Assembly (NCBI GenBank): GCA_946902875.1
Contig: OX336339.1
Span: forward strand, 22,847,349 to 22,911,348
From: Nematopogon swammerdamellus
Taxonomy: Eukaryota; Arthropoda; Insecta; Lepidoptera; Adelidae
Direction of reading: 5' to 3'
DNA length: 64,000 nucleotides
Part shown: positions 20,099 to 32,243 of the stretch, one piece after another
Layout of the letters: each line of letters starts with the position of its first letter
Numbering within the stretch: position 1 is the first letter of the stretch
Notes under the pieces: generated by a model
Told to the model about the DNA's origin: nothing
Database searches by the model: none
The model's input: only the letters and a program-made list of their open reading frames with translations
Position numbers and translations under genes: made by a program

Positions 20099-22183
20099 GG
20101 CTGCGACCTTTCCCCAGCCGATCCGAGCCACCACCCGTCCACCCGAAGGAACCCCCGACCGAAGTCGAGAGCCGGGGTGAAGCCTTCACTGCCACTGGGG
20201 TCAGCACCCTATCCAACCGCAACCTGTGCCCAGGGCCTCAGCGTTTTGTACTAGCCCAAAGGCTTTTGTTTTCACCAGCTATGTATATGCGTGGAAGTGC
20301 ATATGACCACCACCTAATGTGTACCGGGGATCCACCGGTCTCGAATGACAGACTTACGTCAGCGTCATTAGCTCGTGAGAAGTCCATCCCACATCCACAT
20401 ATAAGTGTGTGTTGCACCGACATACCGATCTACGTTATTCGCATGTCTACCAATTCTCCACATTGGTTACGGAGCTCTAAGTGGCTCACCACTCGCAGCT
20501 TTCGCTACTTATTCCCGTATTAGGTGCTTTAACTACACAAGTACGGAAGCACCAGGGAATCAACGCTAAACCACAACCCCTGCGAGACCAACTCCAGTGT
20601 TCCGTGCAGAAGCACGAAGCATTCTGGGGCTTTTAACGGAACCCCGCAGTACTCAACCCAGCGTTTAGGGTGGTATCTCATTTGACCCACCGACCTGAGT
20701 GGAGTCGGCAGCGTGAGCTAAGAGGAGGCCGAAGCCCCAACTTAGTACTCATGTTAGACTAGCAACGTTTAATGAGTAATCGTCGAGAACAAGTTCTCTA
20801 CCACACATTATTTCTAACAGTGACGCCCGTTACACCGCCCAATTGCGGGATAGGGTAGCCAACTGCTAGTTTTAAGGGTAGCCACCGTGTGGTCTGCATA
20901 GGGGAACGTCACGGATACTAGTACCCAACTCCGACACCTTGGACGACTGAACGCCTCTGCGACCCCGTACAAAGGTCACTAATACGGGTCTATGGATACT
21001 GGTGGCCGGGCCCGACACCTTGGGTAGACCGAAGTCTACCACTGCGATCGCTCCCCAGCGACTACCCGTCTTCCGGCAGTCGGACAATGATGAATGTCAC
21101 TCCGGTTGAATATAAATAATTTGCGAATGCAAACGCCGAAAAATAATTGAATGAATCGGAATCGCCGCGACTGTTCAAATGCATTCGAAGTGGGGAAAAA
21201 TTCTAATAATTTGGAATAAGACTATTCGAGTCGTCGCATCACTTTCTAGTATTCTTCCTCTCATCTTTTGTAGGACGTGCCGTGTGTGAGTACTGAATGT
21301 CATATTAGATAACCTATCTTTCCTAAAATATCATTGACTCTATGTATGATACTAAAACAAAATTGACGATTTTTTAAAATGTTTTTTGTATGTATGTATT
21401 TTCCTCCATAACTCTTAAACCGATCATCCGAATTCGATTCAGCTTAGTACAAGCCCATTTAACTATACGTGCCACAGGATAAGCTAAATAAAATTCGTAT
21501 TTAAATAAAAAGAAGATAAGATAAAAAGAAGTAACTTATGTACTCTATGACCATCCCAATTTAACAAATATGAACATAGGTAGGTACTCGTATACTACAA
21601 TAGAATAAAAAGTTATTATTGCACACAATGAAAGAAAAACAAAATCTACATACATGGAAAGTAATAAGAAATACAAGAGTGCGCGAATGTGAACTTATCA
21701 CTACAAGTGATTTCTTCCAGTCAGCTTTCTACTCAATATCTCTATACAACCTCATAGTAGAAAGTGTATAAATAAATATTATGTCGTTTTATATTAAATA
21801 TAAAATTCGTATAACAAAATAAAATTTAACAAAGATTTTTCGTAATGCTAATATAATATTTCGTGCTTAGTTTAAATTAGTTAATATTTACTTAGCTTCA
21901 AATTATTAATAAAATATTTATTGTTTACTTTATACCTCATAAGTTCATAACAAACATGTTCTAATTCAATTTTCTGGTATTAGTTCAGCCAACCGACTAG
22001 CCTGCATATTAGGAACTGCTTATTTATGTCAAAGTTTGCGTGGAACCGTCAAAACTACTATACATACCGGTAAGACCCGTGAGCCACGTGGGTGTGCGAC
22101 GTAGAGTCTCAAACGAGAAAATTTATTACACATTTGAGCGACGAGGAAAATGAAAACGGGGACAGGTATTCAAAAGTTTCGTT
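20099..22183. other. Unassigned; GC-balanced block then AT-rich DNA
   Basis: 20099-21100 has more balanced composition than its surroundings and follows Rep-H directly, so it may be the rest of that element. No long frame or domain is seen. A reversed Rep-G scrap lies at about 21695-21735 ('gatttcttccagtcagct'). Confidence 0.35.
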
Positions 22184-23360
22184 TTAATGCCAATGAAACC
22201 TCGGCTCTAGCTCGTATAAGCCCGGTGCGGGGGCGGCGAGGCTCCATCGCCGGAGACAACGTCGGGCAATCAAACTAATGGCAAGAGTTGTACCCAAATC
22301 CCTATTAGGCAACGCCATTGACCGTGCCCGGCTCAATGAAACTTGGTTTGTTTCGGGATTTGGGCGTCGGACCCGGCATAAGGTTCCGGAGCGACCGGGA
22401 GACCGGCTTAAAACTTCATTTCCTGGACGAGAAAGGGGATAAAGGATTAAAAGTTGGCGTAGTGTATCCGACACCGCGGCGCAGAATGTCGCGTCGCATC
22501 GTCTCGGCGACTCCAATCCTCGCCACCGCCTCCGTAGTACTACCAGTCGTGCTGCGTGAGTTGCCGCTTCACACATCAGATGGCGGGCGCCGGCTACTTC
22601 GTCAAGCGACAAACTGCGAACGAGACTGCCTTTTGTTTTGTTTTATGTAAACCAACATGGGTGGCTGTGCCGAGAGACCAATGGTGCATTCGACAGAGCC
22701 AAAAACACCTCTCCTCGCGAAACCACGCTCAATTAGGTGCCATGCCAGCAGATTTGCGGACTGTTGCTAGGCTGTCTAGCCCGTTAATACGACGTTTGAA
22801 GACACCCAGGTTAAAGGATTTGGGAAACACACTCGCCGGAAGACAGTTCTACATCCTAGCGGTGCGGCAAAGAAACGATGTAGAGAACCGATGGGTTCTC
22901 AAAAGCCCGAGTAGGTACGAGTTTACGAGTAGGTACAGACGTTGCAGATCTCAACTGTACCGATTGGAGTAGGTCGTCCCCAAGTCACTTATATCTCCGA
23001 CGTCTCGTTCTTGTAGCAGCGTACAAAGGTGTCAATTTCGAGCTATGATAAGCGAAGGGCGGCTTGCGAAATATACGCCAGAGAGGAGACATCTCAGAGA
23101 ATATACGCTCGCCATGTTTGACTTTGTGCGAGGCCGGAGGCTGGCGGCGCTCTACCGATACACACATCTTTCGGCGCGCTTCGGAAATAAGGTGAGGAAT
23201 AAAGAGAGAGGCGGCGCAGCGCCACCTGGGGGGCGGAGACAGGACGCGACCCGATCCTATTTATTCACCTTACGGCGGAGCGATCCGGCGAGGGCGAACA
23301 TTAATTTTCCAGTACCTATATTATTACCGCGCGATCGATCACTCCATGTATAAAAACAGG
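22184..23360. other. Unassigned block with long frames on both strands
   Basis: Overlapping frames exist on both strands (for example 22184-22612 minus and 22556-22972 plus). Neither shows a domain I recognise and the opposing frames undermine each other. The composition (CG-rich, few A/T runs) is like degraded retrotransposon coding sequence. I assign no function. Confidence 0.3.
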
Positions 23361-24738
23361 GACATAAGAGAACCGAATATAAAATGCAAATGAACTTTTA
23401 TGCCGTCGCCGGCGCTTTCGAGGGCCTATCTGCGCGCACTCTGCTCCGCGTCTCCCGCCCGCCCGCCCGCCCCGCCCCCACAGCGCGGCGAGGGCGCACC
23501 GAGAAAAAAAAAAATGCTTGAAAATCGGTCACGCCCGGCGAAATTACCTTTCTATAAGCGGCTGACGATGAGGCAAGACAGGAGTCGGGCTGCGGATATA
23601 CATTAATATGCAAAGGTAAAGAAAAAAAGTGAAGAACATGCCGCCGCGGTAAGCTGCCGCCCCGCCCCGCCCCGCCCCGCCGTGCCGTGCCGCGCAGCCT
23701 CCACAGCCGCAGTAAGCCGATGTGAATATCTACTTAGACTTCTATCTATAGCGCACGGAGCTTGATTTAATTTTTCTCGGAACGAGTTAAGCTCGGAAGC
23801 TGCTCGGTGGATTTTTCAAAGACCTGAAGGACACTGCACGGGCGGCACGGCTATACAGTGTGACTGTACATAGCGGACACTAGTGTAAGATTAATTACTT
23901 CGTTGTAAGAATTTTTTTTCGTATTATTTTCTTCTATTCAGAGTAAATGAGCGAATAAAAATTGTATCATATACTATACGATCGGCAAAGAAAGGTTATC
24001 TACATATTTGTAATACTTACAAACCGCTGTAATTAACGCATGTGTAAGAAATTAAATTCATATCACTTTCAAAGTAATAATATAACAGTTATTTATCTGC
24101 GTAAACGCTAAGTAAACAATACAAGAAATAATTAATTAGCCAGATTAATAAGGAGTTCATAGAGCGCCACTTACAAGAGAAGCACTCGTTCAAACCATTA
24201 TTAGGTAACTTAACCAGTAAGTTGCTAAACGTCGGCAACAAAAATAAAAAGTAACGCAGACAAAATTAATTACGTGCCAACTCGGAGTTAAAATTATTTC
24301 GCAAATTTTCCCGTAAACAAAACTTCGAAGCAATTTTGGGAATTCTCGAAACGATTAAGATTCATTATACTTGTAAAGTTTGAAAGTTATATCGTATCCA
24401 TCCCGTTGAGATGTCGGGTCGCTCTCGCTTCCTGGCTTCTTCACAGAAGCAATAAAACATTTTGCCAGATTTTAAGAGCGAGAGATTAAAATGTGCATTA
24501 CGCGGCGAGCGAGTTGTGTGCACAGTGTCACCACGCTCGCACTTGCACTTGCAGCTGTGTACTTAGTGCTGTCTTGCTCTTTCCCGTGCGGTACGATGTC
24601 ACTGATTTGCGTGTCACGCGTCACTCGCTTCGCTGGAGACAAATTGGGATTTCACTAGTTCGTGCAGATGAAGGAGGAGCATAAATAAACTCGGCGCCTA
24701 ACTCAAATACTTAGGTTATACTAACTAAAATATTTAAG
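23361..24738. other. Unassigned, with GC-rich patches
   Basis: GC-rich patches are at about 23445-23490 ('cgcccgcccgcccc') and 23655-23695 (CCCCG repeats). No gene is recognised. The rest is AT-rich. Confidence 0.4.
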
Positions 24739-25397
24739 CGGCGGGTGGCCGAGTGGTTTGGGCATCGGCTTCTCATGCGAGAGGTCCGCGGTTCAAATCC
24801 GGTCGGCGTGTACCAATGAGTTTTTTCTGACAAAAAAATGTACGTTCATACCTACACCTGCTGCTTCACCGTTCGGAACCGGTGTAAAACTGTATAGGTC
24901 CCTTCCCTTGCCCCTTACTAGGTGGTACGCTAAAATTGTAGCCGACTGGGTTGGTACCACCTTACTGGATGTAAGATGGCCGCATAGCAACCTCGGTTGT
25001 GTTCTTTTTTTTTTTTTTTTTTATGGAACCTGACACGGTTGGCTACATCACCTACAACATCCGTGATGTCAGCCCATAACACAGGGTGAACTAGGTGCCA
25101 TGTCAGTGCTTCCCTTCATTTCATGTCGGCTACACTAAACTGGACGGAAAACACGAACTATTTACATAGCCGTTTCGACCGACGTTTCGTTCAGTGCGGT
25201 GGTACCAACCCGGCCGGGATAAACCCTACCACCTAGTAAAGTAAGAAGGGAAGGGACCTACTCCTCTAGTCCAGTATAGCCAGCAATCCAGGGAGGTCTC
25301 CGGCATGGCACCTAACTTCTCGGAGGTGATATTGGATGGTCGGAGCATGCGCTTTGGCCCCACCGACTCAGCCACCCATACCGGATTACATAAAAAA
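24739..25397 (+). repeat. SINE-B, complete, split by a SINE-A
   Basis: The head has an A-box-like 'tggccgagtgg' and a B-box-like 'ggttcaaatcc' about 33 bp later, as in a tRNA. The anticodon stem does not fold well, so I do not call a functional tRNA. A core follows ('actaggtggtacg', 'gactgggttggtaccacc') and then the family tail, interrupted at 25005-25260. It resumes at 25261 ('ctcctctagtccagtatagc') and ends 'ccggattacat' with A7. This is the only SINE-B with its head intact here. Confidence 0.87.
25005..25260 (-). repeat. SINE-A nested in SINE-B
   Basis: Poly(T), then the SINE-A tail and core on the minus strand, ending exactly at the core start ('aagggaccta'). The head is missing. The interrupted SINE-B reads across the gap when compared with 61884-62109. 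I see no clear target duplication. Confidence 0.87.
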
Positions 25398-25410
25398 ATC
25401 AATACACTAT

Positions 25411-25860
25411 ACAGGGTGTTAAAACGGCGAGTACATTAATTTCGCCAGCCCAATCCTCATGTTTTTTCTAGACAAAAAAGCCAATGAAGTTTTTCTCTAA
25501 AGTGTTTAGTTTCGAGATATGAATTTTTGAAATGTATGTTTTCGTCTAGTGTAATTTAAAGCGTTGTTGCCGCTCGACACCCTCCGCCTGCCGACCTCCA
25601 GTCCTCCACTCACAAAGCTAACCCCCGCCCTCCCGCCAACACCTCCGTCCGAGGCGCTCACGTCTCACCCGCTCTTCCCCCCTCCGCGCAGCCCTGTTGT
25701 CATTAGATCATTTTTACACTAAAATAATCAATTAGTTTGTATGGAAACTGTAACTTTTTATTTAAAGGGAATTCAGAAAAAAGTTGTTTGACTTTTTTGT
25801 TACTCTTGATCCCAATAATCATTTCCTAAATTTAATGTACTCGCCGTTTTTACACCCTGT
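25411..25860. mobile_element. MITE with CAGGGTGTT termini, long version
   Basis: The ends are 'tatacagggtgttaaaacgg' and 'cgtttttacaccctgtata', with an additional inverted match in 'gcgagtacattaa'. TA flanks suggest a TA target. The interior includes a C-rich block at about 25560-25700 absent from the sister copy at 49928-50182. No transposase. Confidence 0.82.
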
Positions 25861-25865
25861 ATATA

Positions 25866-27011
25866 CTATCCAAACATGTGGCTGTATCCAGCTTAGTCAT
25901 TCACGAACACACACGAACCATGTTGCTAATAGGTAGAACGAATGAGCTAGTACTATGATAGGTGTATACATTCACCATCAAATAAAAGTTAATGTGTTGC
26001 CTTAGAAGTAAAATGACCGTCCTTGCGACGAAGGCAGGTACTATTGGCAGCACTAATATGCCATTCAGTACTTCCTATTGCCGAAACTTTCTTACAAAAA
26101 CTACTGAAACCCTGAGCTTGTAAAAGGCTGAACTCGAACAAATGTACTCTCAAACGGCCATATTTTCCAGATCTCGCTCTGTCGCGGCACAATGCACTGT
26201 ATTTTTTACCAGTTAAGGTTGCATGTCGCTTGCCGGTGTGAAAGCTCAGAAGTTCGCGGCGAAGAGGCGAGACGTCACATCGGTCTTCTCGGAAAGCTTT
26301 TATTATTAGGTTAGCGCAGCCGTGGAGACACGCGGCCACCGCCACCGCCCCGCCCCGCCCCGCGAGCACCGCAGCTCTGCCCTACCTAAGATGTTATACT
26401 ACGCTCGTATCGTAGGCATAGTAATGCCATGCTACCGAGCCGCGTGCTGCCACGCGCGAGTGTCATTTCTATGCCATTTAGTGTTATATCATTCTTTGGG
26501 ATGATTGATTGTGAATTAAGTTCCTTAACCACCTTCTTACTATAATTTTATAATTTTTTACGTTTTGTTTATAGACGTCCAGAGATACCAGCCTTGCGGT
26601 TACAAAATCCAGACATCTACCTGCACTCTTGCGAGTACAGTGATTATGTATGCCAGATCGAGGCCCCATAGCTGTACCGTTTTTCTAAATAATCCCATGG
26701 GAAATACACAGACTGTTCCTTAACCAGTTGTAGGCAACTTTTAAGGATCGTTTGCCCCGAAATAAATAAGGAAAAATATTATGTTTACTGCACTGAACTG
26801 TCCATCAGGCCGTGGACAGTGCTTACGAGCGCACATGATGATTTTAATATCCATGCATGACACTGTGCTCCATACAATAGGTAAGTGCTTTTGCGGATTC
26901 GTTGAGCCGTAGATTTAATAACAGTATGTGGCTAAGATAGACGAACCGATAATTTGTATCGTATCTTTGTTACTAAGTCTACTACTTTGTTACTAAGTAA
27001 GGTTACTTTTT
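25866..27011. other. Unassigned, with Rep-H copy 2
   Basis: Rep-H copy 2 occupies 26560-26715. A small 'ccccgccccgccccgc' patch lies at 26346-26362. No gene is recognised. Confidence 0.4.
26560..26715 (-). repeat. Rep-H segment copy 2
   Basis: Partner of 19935-20098, ending in 'aaataatcccatgggaaata'. The minus-strand frame is conserved, with substitutions and a three-base difference. Confidence 0.6.
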
Positions 27012-27242
27012 CACATACATACATACAGCACGCTTTATTCCGAAAATTGGGGTAAGCAGAGTAATCAGTGTTGTGCTGCAAGTACTCTTGTAAATTACAG
27101 CACAACACCGACCACCACGTTTAGCAAAGTATTAGGACAAAATAACTATCAAGCAGCAAGGAAAGCACGAATACCCACCTGCTACATGACTCGGTGGAAG
27201 GACCGTGCCAAGTTGATAGGTGGCTATCCTGTCGCCCTTATG
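27012..27242 (-). repeat. Rep-D 3' part
   Basis: Begins with the CATA microsatellite and 'ggggtaagcagagtaatc', and contains 'cacaacaccgaccaccacgt'. Closely matches 34655-34900 in the same orientation. The head 'gtaccgtgtggggtcggtac' is missing. Confidence 0.8.
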
Positions 27243-28262
27243 CACAGCATCTTTCATATAATTGTAATATTTCATTCACCTACAAAGTTCAAGAAAATCT
27301 GTAAATATATACTGAGTTATCTTTAAAAAAATTGTATAATACAATAATGTAAAAGCGACTAGAGGAGTTGAATCCCCGGTGCCCGGTGCAGACATCTCGA
27401 GTGCCGCTCGCAGACAGCTGACTGTTGTAATGATGTACTTTGTCAAACCGTTCTTGTACCACTTCGGGAGCATCTGTTCCCGCGTGAAGGATCACAGTTT
27501 TCTTTTAATCTCGCTCCCAGTGCAGTGTCTCGTCGCTTATAGTTTTGGCAAATTTGCATAGCGCTAATTCATACATCATCCCTAACCTGACAGACGTAAC
27601 TTAAAGAGTAAGTTTTTGGGAAATCATAAAAGTTATCGGTTTTAGATGCTTTATGGTTTTAATCCTCTGTAGGCAAGTGCAGGAACGATTTTATAGTCCG
27701 TCGAGTAAATTGTGTCCGGTCATATTCTACACTTCGACGTAACGACACATTTTGCGTACGGTGTGGCGTTAACGTGTAACGCGACGCCAAAGCTATTTAG
27801 TAACTTTACTACCTATAAGAAGTAAAGGTATGAAGTTTAGAAGAAATTTCAATCGAATATAATATTTCTGATAGGAAATCTGTGCGTAGTCAGAATGTTG
27901 TCGACTGTGTTAAATCGTAGATAGATGGAAATACTTTATTGCTCCAAAATATTTAATTGCTCAAAATACTTTATTGCTAAACAACCGAAACAAACGATAA
28001 TGATACACTAGGGGCAAAGGCGAACTTATCCCTTACAGGGATATCTCCCAGTCAACCTTTGGATGTTTGAGAGTCGTATGTTGCGAAATGTAGGCAGTAG
28101 GAAAAGACTTGACTTGTGTTATCAAGGAGAAATGATGGTAGTGATAAATCCGCCTTTGCACGCGTACTCCTGTATTTGTTTATTTCTTTTCATATACTAT
28201 TTTTATTTTCGTGTGCAAGAAGTTTTATTTATATTCTTAATACAAAACAATATGGTTTACAG
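27243..28262. other. Unassigned, with a reversed Rep-G segment
   Basis: At about 27910-28062 a minus-strand Rep-G piece ends at 'ctcccagtcaacctttgg' and carries the 'aatactttattgct' motif twice. Elsewhere no gene is recognised. Confidence 0.45.
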
Positions 28263-28644
28263 CAGCGGTTCCCAAAAGGTGTTCCGCGGAACCCTGGGGT
28301 TTTAGAACCCTGCTGTAGAACCCTGGGGTTCCGCGGAAGGGTCACATGGGTTCCGTGGGTTACAGCCTGAAAAAGCACAAAACGCTCTCCCTAATGAAAA
28401 ACGTGTAATATGTTTTTAATTTCAAACTATAGTCTTGCTATTCAAATCAAACATGATAATCCGCCAACAATTTAGTATCAAAAATTAGGCATAGGTCACC
28501 TAAATTTATTTTTTATGTTCACAATTATAGCTAATTAACTTTTTTAATTGACTTGGTGTTCCGCCAACAGAGGGACAATCATTTAGGGTTCCGTAGACGA
28601 AAATTTTGGTCTTGGGACCATTTTGTTGGGGTTGGGAACCGCTG
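28263..28644. mobile_element. hAT-type MITE, 382 bp, perfect 8 bp duplication
   Basis: The termini are 'cagcggttcccaa' and 'ttgggaaccgctg'. The flanking octamer 'gtttacag' is identical at 28255-28262 and 28645-28652, diagnostic of hAT-class insertion. Subterminal 'ggttccgcgga' motifs repeat internally. No transposase is present, so it would need one supplied in trans. Confidence 0.93.
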
Positions 28645-29707
28645 GTTTACAGACTGCAGTGAAGTCCCGCCGACAACCTCCGTAGTGTTCAGTCAGGCCA
28701 ACGCTTCGGACTCAAGCAGCAAGTCTCGCTCTACGCGGAAGGCTTAACGCTAGTTAGCGATGTTCCTGAACTCGCCGAGGGAGATTCCTGAAGATTATAT
28801 TAGTTGAGATGATGGCGGGGCCGCGAGAGGACGAATCTGAAGACAATTAACCAATTATCCATGACGACGTGGTTTCGTGCCGCTGAAGTCTTTGAGAGGT
28901 ACTGGAGAGACGTGTGTCCAGCTGTGGATACTGAATTGCAAGAACATTTCTGAATTGCAACTGACGCTTTTGACGAGATCTTCTCGTACGGGAACAGAGC
29001 ATTTATGATAACGTATTATTATTTTCAACCGACTTCCAAAAAGGAGGAGGTGGGAATTCGTCTGTATGTTTCTTTTTGTGTATGTTACTCGATTTCTCCG
29101 CCAACTCTCAACCGATTTTAATTATTCTTTTTTTCATGAGTAGGGTATATCTCAGGGCTTGTCCTTTCGTAAATTTTATGAAACAATACCACCCCTAAGG
29201 GTGGGAAATTAAGGGATGAACACTTTCACATTAAGGATTTTTTTAATCACCCACTTCCCATCAACCGATTTTAATATTATGTGATATTACCAGAAAGAGT
29301 GAAATAAATAAAAAAAACTGTTAAAAAAACATTCAACGGACTTTAAATCCTAAAAAGTATTAAATACAATTTTGATCTAGAGTAGAAAGCGGTACGAAAG
29401 CACACCTGAAAATTTATAGATGGACCCTTTTGTGTTTTTTTACCACCTTCTACTCAAGATCAAAATTCGTGTATCGTGAGATTGCATTTAACTCGTCAAC
29501 AAAACACTCCAGAGACTTTTTTCCACAGAAAAGGTGAAACGACCCCCTTCCTTTATGCACCGCGCTTTCAGTACGCTGAAAATCGCGTTACTAAGATACT
29601 CGCAGGCAAAACAGAGCGCTGGCAATAATTCAGAAAGCTTTTCACACCTCGGATGCGGGGCGGGGCGGGGCGCAGAAGCAGCCGTACCCAAAGTGGAAGC
29701 AAACAAG
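28645..29707. other. Unassigned, with a Rep-F-like segment
   Basis: 29027-29270 begins 'ttttcaaccgacttccaaaa' with 'ggaggaggtgggaattcg' and 'caaccgattttaat', a common insect retrotransposon-end type. A GGGGC patch lies at 29657-29672. No gene is seen. Confidence 0.45.
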
Positions 29708-29864
29708 GTAACTTTTACCATTGTGCATTGTTGTGACGACGATGCCTTTATGCTAGGCTGGCAACTTCACAAATTACACCCTCTCTCTATTATAGAAGTC
29801 GGGACGGAACTCCTAAGTGGAGAGATGCGATCCAGATAACTTTGACATAACGTAACGAATACGC
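29708..29864 (+). repeat. 157 bp direct duplication, copy 1
   Basis: Identical to 30502-30658 except for one base ('tttgacata' versus 'tttggcata'). It starts 'gtaacttttaccattgtgca' and ends 'cgtaacgaatacgc'. Copies are about 0.8 kb apart in the same orientation. Confidence 0.93.
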
Positions 29865-30501
29865 GTTCAGTGTACCGCGACACTGCTGACTTTGCGATCT
29901 CCGCTCTTGGGGCCGATCACCATCTCTGGTTGAAACTCGGTAACGTTTATGTGTCAGATAAAGTGACATTTTCGTATAGTTGGCAGGAGTTAACCGCCAG
30001 CTTCATTTGAGTCGATGGTGGTGAAATAGACCCACTTCACTTCACTTGTAGCAATAATTCGATAATATTAAATTTAATGCGGATTTATTTGCATAGACCA
30101 AATTGATGTTGCTGAATGGCTGAAAAGTCTTCTGTAGCCATTTAACAGTCTTTAACAAAATTATTATTTAGTTCGTACTTAAGCATACCTTTGCCCCAGA
30201 TGCATCGACTTCAATAAATGTTGTTATAGTCATTGCAGCGGGTGTAGCTGTTGTATGAAATCTATTATTTATTGAAAAAGAACACATGTTTTTTTATACA
30301 CATTTTATATATTTCGGCGAATGCCGTCTTCAGTAATTATCTATTATGAATAAAATATTGTTTATTTACAAAAGTTTGTCATGGTAACAATGTCATTGGT
30401 TAATGACACTGTTACCATGACATGACAAACACAGATCTATAGATAAAAAAAAAAAAATTGAAAAAAAAAATTATAAAAAAAATTGAAAAAAATGGACGTT
30501 T
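29865..30501. other. Spacer between duplicated copies
   Basis: Contains an imperfect hairpin (30378-30397 with 30403-30422, 'gtcatggtaacaatgtcatt', one mismatch) and an A-rich tract at 30440-30490 directly before copy 2. No gene is seen. Confidence 0.45.
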
Positions 30502-30658
30502 GTAACTTTTACCATTGTGCATTGTTGTGACGACGATGCCTTTATGCTAGGCTGGCAACTTCACAAATTACACCCTCTCTCTATTATAGAAGTCGGGACG
30601 GAACTCCTAAGTGGAGAGATGCGATCCAGATAACTTTGGCATAACGTAACGAATACGC
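30502..30658 (+). repeat. 157 bp direct duplication, copy 2
   Basis: Partner of 29708-29864. It is preceded by an A-rich tract and 'aatggacgttt'. Confidence 0.93.
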
Positions 30659-32062
30659 ATACGTTTGTATGAAATCTGTATTTCTCAAAAATATTTTCAC
30701 CATTTCAGTATCCCGGTTTCGATTTTAAACAAAATGATAAAGATTCAGAGGGGCAACCGGCTCGCTTTTTAGGTTTAATTTAGTTTCAGACGTAATAGCG
30801 TGCTGTCTGCGACGCGACGCGCCATCGGGCATGTGTCGTCGCTGTGTACGTGTCTGTCTGGTAGGTACGTGCTCTCCGCCGCCGACACATAATAGCGACC
30901 AGTCTTAGTCTTATACTGTCTTAGACATTGAATTAACCGATTTCTTCAACCCTCGCCCGCGCTTCGAGTTCGAAATTCAAACGTAGAATCCCGCATCTTA
31001 TAACGTTCACCGGATTTTCGGCTCGCCATATTTCCTGAAAGTTCGCCTTCACATAGGTGGTAATATGTTAATTCGCATAGTTCAGAAAGTGTTAACGTTA
31101 TATTATGCACCCGAGCCGAGCCAAGTGTTGAGAGCCGAGAGTTGGCGGACTCGCCTGTTCGGTGTAAACGCAAACACGTCACGAGCATTCGGCGCCCTAA
31201 TGTGCCCACACAGGCGGCAACTACATATTCGGGGCGGACACGGGGGCCGCGCGGGGCGGGGCGTGGGGCGGCTCAGACAACACTTGCGCTCGGAGGCAAA
31301 CTTCCTAATGAGAACGCGAGGAATCCGCGAGCAAAAATTAAATTCCTGTACGCGAACCGCGAGCGTTACGTTAATAAGCAGCGGCGATCTATTCAGCATA
31401 TTTATATAAAAACTTTCCTTTAAAAGTATGCTGAATGTCATGTATGCTGGAGTGTTTCAGAATCTTATATTTTTTCACAAAGCGAAGAACACGAAAGAGG
31501 CAAAGAGAGAAATGCAATGCAAAGGAAATACGCAGCAGATTTTGCAATCTAGTGCATATCTACACTTATGTGACCGAGGAGAGAGAGAGAGGAAGTGGGA
31601 AAAATGGGGTTACTGACGTGTGGAAATGGGATATATAAGACAAAGTTGTTTAAGAACACATATTGTCACGTGTTTGAGCACGCGGGTGTCGAAGAGGAAG
31701 AGTGCTGAAAAAAAAATCGAAAAAAAGACGGTTAAGTGCGAACGTTGTTTACATACAGAGGGTTCCGTAGCCATTTCATTTTTGCACGCACCTTTTTGTG
31801 CGCAGAGATTAAGCGGCCGCACCGTGTCTCGAGCGCGGCAGTCTGCTAGAATGCTATATCCTTAAATAAACTCGCGTTTAAATAAACTTAAAAATATAAT
31901 TTTATGTCTTAAGGACTTATAGACTACTAGGTATTTAGTTTTTTAGATTTATTGAGCTTTACATTCCGGAGTAATCCAGGCAGCGCGTGTAGCGTTTTGT
32001 CTTAAACGGCCGTCTAAACTTTCAAATATTTTGTACTACCTTTCGCTAGCTTCTTGTTCACA
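30659..32062. other. Unassigned, with a Rep-I segment
   Basis: 31735-31765 has 'acatacagagggttccgtag', which recurs at 32738-32758 and 44996-45016. A GC-rich patch lies at about 31225-31275. No gene is recognised; frames on both strands overlap in 31065-31440. Confidence 0.35.
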
Positions 32063-32243
32063 CCTCAGGCCGCCGATGACGTAGCGTTATTATTTATAGC
32101 CTAAAACCATCTTGAGAAGTGACAGAATGTGACAGTGAATACCGTATGTAAATCGATAAATTTAATTCTCGAGTAATAAGTATATTCATATATTGACGTA
32201 CGTTACACAGCTGCCGATCGCCCGTAGAAACTTCGCTATATTA
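32063..32243 (+). repeat. Rep-J segment copy 2
   Basis: Landmarks are 'ggccgccgatgacgtagcgt', 'gtatgtaaatcgataaa', 'ctcgagtaataag' and 'gatcgcccgtagaaacttcg'. Diverged relative of 8785-8968. Confidence 0.65.

Noticed and set aside
22184..22972. 142- and 138-codon frames on opposite strands
   Set aside because: They overlap, lack known domains, and the neighbouring sequence is rearranged. Kept only as an unassigned block.
24739..24815. Possible functional tRNA gene
   Set aside because: A-box and B-box spacing is tRNA-like, but the anticodon stem does not pair well and the sequence continues into a SINE core. It is a SINE head.
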